From: Limnoperna fortunei
Lineage: Eukaryota > Mollusca > Bivalvia > Mytilida > Modiolidae
Assembly: GCA_944474755.1 (NCBI GenBank)
Contig: OX104115.1
Location: 32,499,080-32,563,079, forward strand
Direction: 5' to 3'
DNA length: 64,000 bases
The translations under genes were made by a program, and so were the position numbers. The notes beneath the pieces were generated by a model. That model did no database searches, had not been told where the DNA came from, and worked only from the letters and a program-made list of their open reading frames with translations. Positions 49,301 to 59,200 of the stretch are shown in pieces (position 1 is the first letter of the stretch; the number at the start of each line of letters is the position of its first letter).

Positions 49301-49483
49301 AGTTATTTATAGATCTTATATGATAAAAGAATATGCTCCAGTCACCCGGAAGTACTGCAACTGACCCTTGGTTGGTTATGGTTATGCGTTGTAAAAAGCT
49401 CGCCCCCTCATTGGCTAAATTATCTAAGACGTCGTACCGTATATCTAATGCGTCAGCCATATAATCGATCATTTCTTGGTTTA
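36063..49483 (-). CDS. Beta-N-acetylhexosaminidase (GH20, chitobiase-type), copy A, membrane-anchored form
   Basis: Hydrolyses terminal beta-GlcNAc/GalNAc, for example from chitin oligomers or glycans (family knowledge). Eight exons on the minus strand (48803-49483, 47922-48355, 45615-46267, 44726-44810, 38182-38416, 37452-37704, 36561-36692, 36063-36201) join in frame to 869 codons plus stop; exon 1 (signal peptide) was not located. Domain order: carbohydrate-binding N-terminal domain (residues ~1-205, with NWYVWSEG), GH20b domain (~228-330), TIM-barrel catalytic domain ([35 protein letters not shown], catalytic pair in [36 protein letters not shown]) and a C-terminal domain ([12 protein letters not shown]). 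It ends with the hydrophobic tail [18 protein letters not shown], which suggests a GPI anchor or a membrane segment. Unusual: GMMGLVWTE replaces the common GxQGxLWSE, and the residue before FGGDE is S where copy B has H. The largest intron holds a LINE. Confidence 0.88.
36561..36692 (-). CDS. Hexosaminidase A, C-terminal domain exon
   Basis: Acceptor TTTTTTCACAG, donor GAG/GTTAGA. It encodes [20 protein letters not shown], then [14 protein letters not shown]. Confidence 0.85.
37452..37704 (-). CDS. Hexosaminidase A, end of catalytic domain
   Basis: Acceptor TCTCTTTTAAAG, donor TAA/GTATGT. It encodes [23 protein letters not shown] and [11 protein letters not shown]. The W and E of the active-site WxE are kept while neighbouring consensus residues are changed. 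Confidence 0.88.
38182..38416 (-). CDS. Hexosaminidase A, HPYEPDP exon
   Basis: Acceptor ATTTATTTACAG, donor TTG/GTATAA. It encodes [20 protein letters not shown], then the [11 protein letters not shown] region and PENIIG. Confidence 0.88.
40249..40338. repeat. (TA)45 microsatellite
   Basis: Ninety bases of uninterrupted TA at the 3' end of the minus-strand LINE. The 64-codon ORF across it is an artefact. Confidence 0.95.
40339..43250 (-). mobile_element. 5'-truncated non-LTR retrotransposon (Jockey-superfamily type)
   Basis: The minus strand carries, in order: the end of an endonuclease domain (CLGDLNKNF, 43240-43200; then SDHDGTYI), a linker with [20 protein letters not shown], a full reverse transcriptase (42576-41683 and on to 41371: [55 protein letters not shown], then [10 protein letters not shown] after a frameshift) and a C-terminal part (41131-40502: [10 protein letters not shown], then [21 protein letters not shown], a zinc-knuckle-like motif). 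About three to five frameshifts or stops break it, so it is fairly young but inactive. The 3' UTR is ~160 bp and abuts (TA)45. It lies in an intron of hexosaminidase A, in the same orientation as the gene. Confidence 0.85.
44551..44671. repeat. Near-perfect 58-bp hairpin
   Basis: Arms 44551-44610 and 44614-44671 contain TGTAAACTCCGGCGACTC and its complement, with almost no loop. It is a very stable fold-back in the intron between the 85-bp exon and the HPYEPDP exon of hexosaminidase A. Confidence 0.8.
44726..44810 (-). CDS. Hexosaminidase A, 85-bp exon
   Basis: Acceptor CTTGCTTGCAG, donor AAG/GTACGA. It encodes [18 protein letters not shown] and ANAGYK. In copy B this is part of the preceding exon; the two A exons together are 738 bp, exactly the length of the single B exon. 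Confidence 0.85.
45615..46267 (-). CDS. Hexosaminidase A, catalytic exon
   Basis: Acceptor AACTTTTTTAG, donor AAG/GTAGGT. It encodes [45 protein letters not shown] (catalytic Asp-Glu) and AAWEDG. Confidence 0.9.
46463..46690 (-). repeat. tRNA-headed SINE copy
   Basis: Runs from TTTGTTTATTTGAGTGAGG through CAGCAATTTTTAAGCTACAT, GAAAACCCCTGACC, AGGCTCGAACCTGCAACCTC (B-box) and CACGTGATCAATAG to CGATGCC. Nearly full length, in an intron of hexosaminidase A. Confidence 0.75.
47597..47700. repeat. Imperfect fold-back
   Basis: GTCGTGGTTTATTATTGTTTTAC at the left pairs with GTAAAACAGTGATATACCAC at the right. It lies in an intron of hexosaminidase A. Confidence 0.5.
47922..48355 (-). CDS. Hexosaminidase A, GH20b and start of catalytic domain
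   Basis: Acceptor TTTTGTTTTCTAG, donor AAG/GTAGCA. It encodes [31 protein letters not shown] and [20 protein letters not shown]. Confidence 0.88.
48488..48660 (-). repeat. tRNA-headed SINE copy, internally deleted
   Basis: TTTGTTTGCTTGAATGTTG, TTTTTCAGCTATATAAAGGC, GGAGGAAGCCGAAGTACCC and AGAAAACCCCCGACC, then a shortened stretch to AACTCGGTGGC. Between the first two located exons of hexosaminidase A. Confidence 0.7.
48803..49483 (-). CDS. Hexosaminidase A, first located exon (N-terminal domain)
   Basis: Acceptor TTTATATTTGCAG, donor CTG/GTAAGA. It encodes the carbohydrate-binding N-terminal domain from [14 protein letters not shown] onward. It begins in phase 1, so an upstream exon must supply one base and the signal peptide. 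Confidence 0.85.
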
Positions 49484-50225
49484 CTGCAAATATAAATAAT
49501 AATGGTTATGGTATGCAATTAAATGTTAATGTCTTTGCGTGACTGTTATGTTCAAAGTTGAGAATTAGTTGATCACTACCTGGGATACAAGTCAAACAGA
49601 TGGCGACGGCTGTTCTTGACTTACTTACCGTTACTTCCCTTTGAGTGTGAACGCACACCAATTCTTATCACGAGTACCACACTAGATGACAAGGAAAGTT
49701 TTAATGTTTAAACATGTATTTCTGGTACTTTTCAAAAGGCCAGCATTTATCCAGTATTCTCATGAGTTTGTTATTTATTTGTTGCTTGTTTTTCTTGTTT
49801 TCTGCTCTGTTTTGTTAGCAGGATTTGTTGACCATGGCTTACTAATCAAGACATATTAATATGTTCCCAGACATAATAAAGTTTTTGAGACTGTTTTTTT
49901 GTAATTTGTCTCTTAGAAATGTTTTTGTTTGTTTATTTGAATGGCCCTTAACCGGTGTACACGGGGAAAACCCCCGACATTGTGGTAAGAAAAATGGCAA
50001 TCATTTAAGATTTGGAACGAACACACCCTGCCCACACAGAGACTCGAACCCGCAACCTAAGTGTTGACACACAACGTGATCAATAGTAAATGACTAACTA
50101 CCTTAACCATTAAGCCAGCGAGGCTCTTGTGTAGAAATGAAAATAATGTCTAAAATATTATACCGATCAAAGTAACGATATCAGATAGTGGTTTTTTATT
50201 ATTATAAAAAATTGTTTCCACTATT
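49484..50225 (-). other. Short spacer between hexosaminidase copies
   Basis: Only ~740 bp separate the stop of copy B from the first located exon of copy A, and ~200 bp of that is a SINE (49925-50125). No ATG-started signal-peptide exon with a phase-1 donor was found here. At about 49566-49600 (minus) a hydrophobic reading, TAVAICLTCIP, ends in a phase-1 GT, but it lacks an ATG. A minus-strand AATAAA (50195-50200) could end copy B. Confidence 0.5.
49925..50125 (-). repeat. tRNA-headed SINE copy between the two hexosaminidase genes
   Basis: GTTTGTTTATTTGAATGG, ACACGGGGAAAACCCCCGACA, GACTCGAACCCGCAACCT (B-box), GTGATCAATAG and AAGCCAGCGAGGC. The middle is shortened. Confidence 0.7.
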
Positions 50226-50289
50226 TTATAATGTACTCGTACCTGGGTTAAACTTGATGGATCTGCTTGTTCTCTTGCCGTCTGCTGAC
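50226..50289 (-). CDS. Hexosaminidase B, last exon
   Basis: Acceptor TTTGTTCTTCTCAG. It encodes SADGKRTSRSIKFNPGTSTL, then TAA at 50226-50228. It is 64 bp, against 139 bp in copy A, where the hydrophobic tail is added. Confidence 0.78.
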
Positions 50290-53200
50290 CTGAGAAGAAC
50301 AAAGACTCGATATAAATTAATTCTGAGTTGTGCTGATGATGGAGCAAACGCGGACTCGGAACCACTGACTTGAGAGGTTGCTTTACAATTAACAGGGAGT
50401 AAATTTCGCCTTTTTGAATAGATTAGTTCTTTAAACAGATTTACTGCAGAAGGCGTAGAGTGGATGGGATAAAAATTAAAGTCTGCTTTCTTATTTTAAA
50501 TTTAGACACAGAGTGTATCATGGTATAAAGATTTATTTACATTTTATATGAATAGAATATTTGGGCTGTATATTTACCTGTATTGTTAGATGTCATTTTA
50601 ATAGACTTTGTCTTTTTGGAATGCTTTAAATATCAAAACTTTTTTTTACACTTTATCGCCAGGACGAAAATGGAGTAGTGGTTAGGTACAGACGGTTTGG
50701 CATTGGGCAGCTCGAGAACCGTTCTGGTGCCCAGGTAAACCAGTTAATAAATACTAATTGTGAAAATATTTGCATTTGTTACAAAGAAATAATTAGATGA
50801 GTTTTGTGTAGACATACTTTGTTCTTAATAACATCTGGAACTTATGATTCAGAGTCGATGTGGTAGGGACAGGATGCCAGGAATTACCATTATCTTCACT
50901 TTTCTCTACCGACAGTTCCTTAAATTCTGATTCTATTGTTGCCGCATTTCCCTCAACACTAAAATACACATATTATGTAGGATTTTCGTTTTTTTTATAT
51001 AATGGTAAATATAAATTAAGTCTTCAATATATATCAAAGTACTTGATGCCAAAGTCATAATTAGTGCTAAATTTGCATTATTTAATTTGCTTATTATTAA
51101 CCAAATCTATCGCAAAACGTTAACGCTAAATTAAAGGTCTGCACATTATTTTTTTTAAACTAAAGTTTCAATAATTGTATGCATTTCTAGATATATTTTA
51201 CATCCAGCTTTATTTTAGAAATTATCTACAACATGAATCTCTTATCAGTATATAAAGATTACCATTTTGATATGGCACAATACATAAAATATTTTAACTC
51301 AAATTTCAAGAATAGGTTATTCCCTATTTTCGGAATACAAGAGTTACTTCCCATTTGCAAGAGTTATCTTTCATAACAGCAGGTATCTAGTGATGAACAG
51401 ATAGGGGAAAATCACGTTTTTATTTTTTTTTTAAATAATGTCTGTGGACTGACTCTTCCAGTACAACTAAAAAACTGCAGAATTGGTTTGCATATCATAA
51501 TAAATTTTACCAGATGCCTTGCTATATGTGAATAAAAAAGTATTGTAGAAAAACTACTTTTTACCCACAGTAGGTATTATAAAGTACCTGCTCTGAAGAA
51601 CAGATAACTCTGCAAATGGGAGATAAATCTTGTTTACCGCAAGTTGGGAATAATGGTTACATTGTAAACCATTTAGTGAAAGTTTACTACAAGCCAAGGT
51701 AAGTAGCTGAAAAACATATGGTTTATTTGATGTAACAACACTTCGTTTGGTTTGTTTGTTGGCTTGAATATTGTTTAACGTGGCTTTCAAAATTGTTTCA
51801 ACAACATCATTGCGTCCAGTTTTTTTGGGGGAGGAAGCCGGAGTACCCGGAGAAAACCCACGACCTTCCACAGGAAAACTGGCAATCCTTGTCAATTAAG
51901 ATTGGAGTCGAGTGCACCTTTCCCGCAATCTCTTCGTAATATAAATAAAACCACAAATAAACAAAATAAAAAATAAACTTTTAACAAAATAATTTAACAT
52001 TTGTTAGTACTTTCAATATACTATAGTGTTATTTATTAGTTAGTCTAAGTATAAACCGTGAAATGTGTATGCGTGTGTGTGTTAAAATTATATATATGTG
52101 TATTGATTTAAATTACACGAAAGAAAAACAAATTATTTCGACACCTTGCTCCTGGTGGAGCTATCCGATAATTAATTCCTATATCATCTAATCGTTTTAA
52201 TTCTCGTTTTCCAACTGTGTGCGCAAAGTCATCCCAATCCATTTTTGAGAGATTTGATGTTCCATTTTCCCAACTAGCTTTATGCCAGGCTCGTTCTGCC
52301 AGAGCAAGTATTCGCGGGAAAATCATGTAATAAACATGTTCTTCTTTCAAACTTGTTTCGCTCCATAGGTGTCCCTGCATACCTAAAATGGAAACAATAT
52401 AAAGATTACACTATCTGAGATAGTCCTAATGCTAGTCCTTCCTCCGAGCGGATAATTTTTACTATCACGGATATGGTTTTGTGTATCATGCGGTTTCTGT
52501 TGCATCGTTTTGACTACTTCCGAAATTGCGTTAGGAAAACAAGTGCAACGTAACACAAAACCATTTAGAAAAGTTTTGTGACATTTATAGTGTAGTTTTG
52601 CAATATGTAATTACAGTTCGTCATAGTAATATCACCTACTGATAATCAATTAGTCTTTTTTTCGATAACTTATGCAACTTTTTCCCTGAGATTTATTTTC
52701 TTTATCTCGAATTTGACATTGGTTACGACATTTCAATTCCCTATGTGCGTAAAGTCATCCCATCAATTATTGAAATTACCATATTCCCAACAAGCCTAAT
52801 GCCAGTCTTGGAAATGTTCTTCGATTAATAAAAAATTTCAGTGGTGCATAATATATCATATATAATACTCTAATGTTTTTAGAATAATGTATATAATATA
52901 TGATCATATATATACACAACTTCGAATAAGCACGACCACGGCGTCTAATCTGTACTGGGGTCGAGCACATATTATCCTAGCCAATACACTTATTATCATA
53001 GCCAATACACATATTATCCTAGCCAATACACATATGTCCTAGCCAATAATCAGTTAAAGGAAATCGTAAATATTTAAATTATAACCATGTACTTTACCAA
53101 TTATATTTGCAGGCTTAAGTAGAGGAGGACAGTTAACATCCTTATTTCCACAGATTGTATGCCGGTCAAGTGGTGAACCCATTCGGGTTACATCAATATT

Positions 53201-56200
53201 TTTGTACAGGTCGTCTGGCATAAATCCGAATGTTTTCATGGTGTCGGTAAATCGAGGTGCCCAGTAAAGACCCCTTTCTTCTGGGTCTGGTTCATAAGGA
53301 TGATCAAAATATAGGTGAGTAGCATGTGACATCACAACCTAACATAATATAATTAATTACTTTTAAGATTAATTAAATTACGTTGTATTACTGCGTACTC
53401 AATATGAAAATATTGGAACATGTTTTAATGCGTTTTACTAAAGTATCCTGTTAAATAACAGCAAAAATTTTATACAATAAATTATTTAACAAATTCAAAA
53501 GTTTAGCACAAGACAGTTTGTCTTTAACAGTTATTTTGATTTGTCCACGTTAATGGTTAGATGTTTGATTATCTTGATTCAATGCATATGCTAAAAGATA
53601 AGTCAGGGCCATTTGCTGTAGTTACTATATTTTTGGTTGTTGGTTCTGGAGTTTCTCGGACTTTGATTTGTGGATTATCTTTTTTGACAGTTTCCTCGGT
53701 GTTTGGAATTTTGTTATTACCTTCATTCGAAACGACAAACAATGGCTCATATATCCCTATGAAGAATAATTTCGACATGCTCATCTTCAAATCATAATTG
53801 CAGTTTCCGTGTGTCGTTTTAACATAATTGGCTGAAGTTAAATCAACGATTACCGTAAGCAGCATTAACAAGTCAGTACGGCTATATCTTATTTAGGATT
53901 TTAAATTATAGCAATGTTTTTCTGGATTAAATTTTTAAATGTGAAGTTTTCCATCTGGAGTTAACACAAAAAAAGTAATCTGTAAAATTACAAACCTTGT
54001 ATCCAGCATTTGCAAAATTATAAGCCCTTCTTGCTTCACCCCATTCCCAAACATTGTCCCAAGCATTGCTAATAACGTCAGCGTTTGGAAACAGTTTACG
54101 ATCAAAAGGTATACCATCTGTTTCAACGAATCCATCTTCCCACCCTAATAGGTTTAATTCGTACTTGCTTGTAATATTTGCGACTCGCTCGGCAAAATGT
54201 TTCTTAACTTTTGCACGAATTTCAGGGTAACTGCCAACAAAACCAAGCTGTTGGCAAGTAGTAGAGTTACTCCATGCACTTCTAGCAACTTCATCCCCAC
54301 CAAAATGAAATACCTTCAGGGGATGTCCGGCGCTGTCATGCATAGCTTTTATTTCTTTGACAACTTTGTCTACAAAATTAAATGTCGATTCTAAACAAGG
54401 ACTTAAGGCATTGTCGTTGAAATATTGTACAGATAGATACTTTGACGCGTCTTTAGGGTCAAACAGTCTGTATTCGTTAGCCTCTGTTGTCTTGTTGTTT
54501 TGCATTAATTTTTTAAATCTAGCTTCCATTGAAACTATGGCTGCGCGCGCATGACCTGGCATGTCGACTTCTGGTATAACCTCGATATGGCGAACTTTAG
54601 CATATCGTAATATATCTTTGTAGTCATCAATAGATAGATATCCACTGCCTGATGTACTTGTATCCGGCCCTGATCCTAATTGTGGAATCATGCACTCATT
54701 TTCGGAAGAGCTATGACAGCGCTTGGAACCAAACTATAAAGAAAAGATATAAGAATAAGCTTATCACATATTTATTTTATGAAAGTCAATTATGCAAAAT
54801 ATGCAGTAAAGAAAAAGTGCACGGGCATGAGTCTATAGAGCACATCCGCTTAATAGTAAAATCAGCGTCATTGTTATAGCCTATAAAAACGTTATTTATG
54901 AATATTATGTTTTACACTTAATGTCTTATCCCTTATGTTTCATTTCTTCTTCTTTTTTATTGTGAATCGATTACAAAACTAGTAAATCGTCCAAGGGATA
55001 TCTCTGAGCATAATTTTGCGCATCACAGCCTTTCTCTCAGTCAATACAAGTTTATATTGACTGAGAGATGTATATGGAACAAGGTTTTGAATAACCATGC
55101 AATCTGCAAAAGTTGCATCGCATTAAATGAGTCAATTCGCCATGTACAAATAATCACGTGGTAGCATTGGACAAATTAAAAGAGAGCAAAAATATCAATT
55201 AATATAATGTAACATAAAATTTATTTTATAATTTCACAAATGTGAAAACGAACTTAGGACTTCAAGAATAACTCTTGTTTATACATCCACAACATCTATG
55301 TTACCGCTTTGTTTCTATATGTAGACACAAAGTTGCAAAAAAGGAAAGAAAACTGAGCTTCAATCTAATTAAACTTAAATTTTTGCCTTGCTTCCCTTTT
55401 TTCTATTGTCGCTGACACAGTGTAAGGTTAAACGTAACCCCCCCCCCGTTCAGGTCATATTCTAGTAACCTTTTGTGCAAACAAAAATAATGTTATGCAA
55501 ATGAATGTTAACATTGTTAAACAAACCAATCAAATAATTGCATCTCTTTTATTGTCCCTATCATAACTTTGTAATGCAGACGATCCGAATCCAGAACTTT
55601 TTAATCAAAACTTACGTACCTTACTGATGTTAATTGAAAAAATAGTGAATTTAAAAGAAAATCCAATTTTAAGTCGGTTTCATAACATAATACAATTGCT
55701 GCAACTATTGTACTATTTTACCACCAAGTTAAGCGTTAAACATAATTTCCGGTCAGTCATCGCTTTCTACATACATTTATCGGAAACTCCGGATATTTCC
55801 GTTATTTTAAATAACTAATTAGATAGATAAACGATTGGCCAAGATCATGTTAGTCACTTTTTTGTTGTCTGTGACTTTAAAGTTACATGTTATTAGAGTG
55901 CGAGAATATGACCTACAACTGATTGCATTAGATCTTCAACTAAGCGACAACAGAGCAATGGGGGGGGGGGGGGGGGGGGAGCAAGTGAAAGATTGTGAAA
56001 ATACATAAGGTGTGAATTCATGTAAATCCGCCAGTCATTTTTGTCCACCATTTAATGTTATTTTCATTAAACGGTGAAAACACAAAAGACTGGCTTACGT
56101 ATTGGTTAGCTGCGTACCGTTGTGAGTTCCGGTAAATCCTTGATTTCTAACCGCCATCCTTCGTCGTCTGTAGCATGCAAGTGAAGTTTGTTGAGCTTGT

Positions 56201-59200
56201 ACATAGCCATTGCATCCATTAGTTTCATAAGAGTTGGCTTTTGATGGAAATTTCGTGCTATGTCTATATGCATCCCTCTAAACTGGTAACGCGGTTCATC
56301 ATTTATTAGAACTTTTGGTATTTTATTTCCGTCAGCAAGAATGGCTAGTAGGGTTTGGATTCCATAAAAAATACCAGAATTTGATTTTCCTTGGATTTGA
56401 ACTACTTTTGATGACGTATCCGTCCATAAACTATATCCTTCCTCTGCGGGTATTGTATGGTTAATTACAAGATAAATGTTGATTTCTCTATCCACTGAAG
56501 CATTCACTACCTTAAAATTGGTTTTATCTAAAATACAAAAGTACTTGAAAATACTAGAACTAGACGAACAGTTATGAAATATCTATGTTTGTTTAAAGTC
56601 AATGCTTGAAAAAAAATATTGTCGTGTCGGACCAAGTTTGAACTACAATGGACAAAACTATCATTTATTTCCACTTAAATGCTTACTAACAAAACTAACA
56701 TATAGATTGACAACATAGATATTGATCGTTGACCGTGTTTATTTGTCAAGGTCATGAAACTATCGATTTTTGAAGTGATCTTGATAAATCAATGTTATGT
56801 GTCAACACGACAAATAATGACGAACCTTTNNNNNNNNNNNNNNNNNNNNNNNNNNNNNNNNNNNNNNNNNNNNNNNNNNNNNNNNNNNNNNNNNNNNNNN
56901 NNNNNNNNNNNNNNNNNNNNNNNNNNNNNNNNNNNNNNNNNNNNNNNNNNNNNNNNNNNNNNNNNNNNNNNNNNNNNNNNNNNNNNNNNNNNNNNNNNNN
57001 NNNNNNNNNNNNNNNNNNNNNNNNNNNNNGTTAAACCGTAAACCGATATCAAAATTCTAAGGTGTGGAAATTGTCACCTGACTGCTGACAATGATTAATC
57101 ACACAAAACAATTGTTTCGATCAACTTCCTGGTTACGCGTTTTTGACGCGAAGTTTGTCAAAACGTCAAAGTTGTTTGATTTCCACAAAACTTGGTTTCA
57201 AAGTAGATATGAGGGTCCTAATTACATATCCGGGATCAAAATTTTTTTTTCGGTCCACCATTTTCAAAAATGTCCGCCATAGACATTTTGTTTTCAATAT
57301 AACTCAAAAACCATAAAAAATTGAAGCAGACAATATATCACAATGTTGTGTGTGTTTTTTTTTTTAAATAACTCCTATTAGTGTATGCATTTGATATATG
57401 TTCAAATGTAAAACGTAAATTCAGCATACATGTAGTACGACGATTTATGAGGTGTGTGTTTACATTATCGGGTATCAACGCGATAATGCTTTGATCAGTG
57501 TAAACAGCTTTCAATTATAGATACGTATTTCATTTATTACTATCGTAAAGCTACACAATAGTGCTTACGGTGATATAATATGAATTGAACATTAACAAGC
57601 TTTTTCTTTGTGGTGGGCAGAGGACTTGTTTTTGAATTGGCAAAAGCTCATACATTTGTTTTAAAATATCAACAGAAAATGTACGGAAACTGGGTAAATT
57701 CTGAAGCAGCAGTAGAATGTTTTTTTAAAAGTTCTAGGCGCGTCTTAAAAAAGAAATTCAGGCCTAGTAACATTGATTTTTTGTTGGTTTTTGTTTGAAT
57801 GTTGTTTTAACGCCACTTTTTTAGCAATTTTTCAGCAATATCATGGCGTCCAGTTTTTATTGAGGGAGGAAAACTGCTCAATACTGGTCAATTAAGATTA
57901 GAGTCAAGAGCACCCTGCCCGCAGTGAGGCTCGAACCACGCAATCTTAGTGTTGACATAAAGACTTGATCAATAGTGAGACGAAACTACCATAACCAACT
58001 CGGCCACCGAGGCCCATGTAACATTGAATAGAGAATAAATAAACTTTCTCTAATAAATCAACTTTTCTATAAAATTCCAGTAAAAATGAACCAGTAATTT
58101 TTTCAACTAAATTGAAACGCGTTACTTGTTTGAAAATAGTTGCACAGTAGTTTGGTAAGCAGGCGAACAGAACGTCGAACACTGTCAATAAAGCGAGATA
58201 GTACATTATTCAATCAATATTTCATATACTGTGACATTCCGCACCTCAACCTGACTTAACATGTCGTCTTTCTTTGTTTCATAGTGGAAATTTAAGTATT
58301 TAAAATTAATATATATGAACTAGCTCGAAGAAAACCCTGGACCTGCGGAAGGAACTTCATTATGATAAAGATGAATAAGGAAACTACCATAAGAAAGTAC
58401 ATGTTATCTGTTTGCGCTTGTGTGGTATTTACGTCAATAAAACTCGTTTAGGAATGTTTTAGACTTATTTTCTTGAATTAAACGCTTGGTAGCAGACATA
58501 CCACAGGAATTTCTGAGCACACAACACAATTCACCACAACTCTTAGTAAGCTTTAAGAATTTAATTTTAAGTTATATTGTGTGTTCTCAGGGGTAATCAT
58601 TTTTTATATCTTTATCTTTTTAGTTTTATATTTCGGCCACGTGTTTGTATTTCTAAGTAGAATGAAGATATTGTTTATCACATTCTTAGTGTCTTCCTCT
58701 TCCTTTATATAGTTTATTTACAGAAAAAAATTACCTAAATTCAATAAATAGTAACAGAGTTTAAGAAAACAACGCAATTGGCGAAGGTAAAATCGTCTGC
58801 AGAAAATGGACAAGAGGATTTACATTGTGAACAAACCATGATAAACACAAAATTTAAAATGTCGAAGAAGATTTAACATACCCTTGACATACCGAGTTTG
58901 AATACTGTTTGTAAACATTTATTTCGAATGATATATCTACCTTCAAACTGTTATCCTGCACCCTATATATTTATTTAATACGGATTTTACAATGATTTAT
59001 TTTACCTGCATAAAAGATCTAAATTGTACTAAACAATATGACGTGTGTAATGTGTTAGATAAATGCCTCCCGATTGGAAATGGCCATCCAATTCATGTTT
59101 GCAAATATTGCGTTGAGGACGAATATTATATCATTAATGACTTTGATGTAGGTCGCTATCAGGAATTATCAGCCAGAGAAAATGTAATATTTACCAAGCC

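Noticed and set aside
50150..50365. 71-codon ORF as an independent gene
   Set aside because: Its middle is the last exon of hexosaminidase B (50226-50289) in the same frame; the rest is intron and 3' flank.
56754..57052. ORFs across the N run
   Set aside because: Unknown bases only; an assembly gap.
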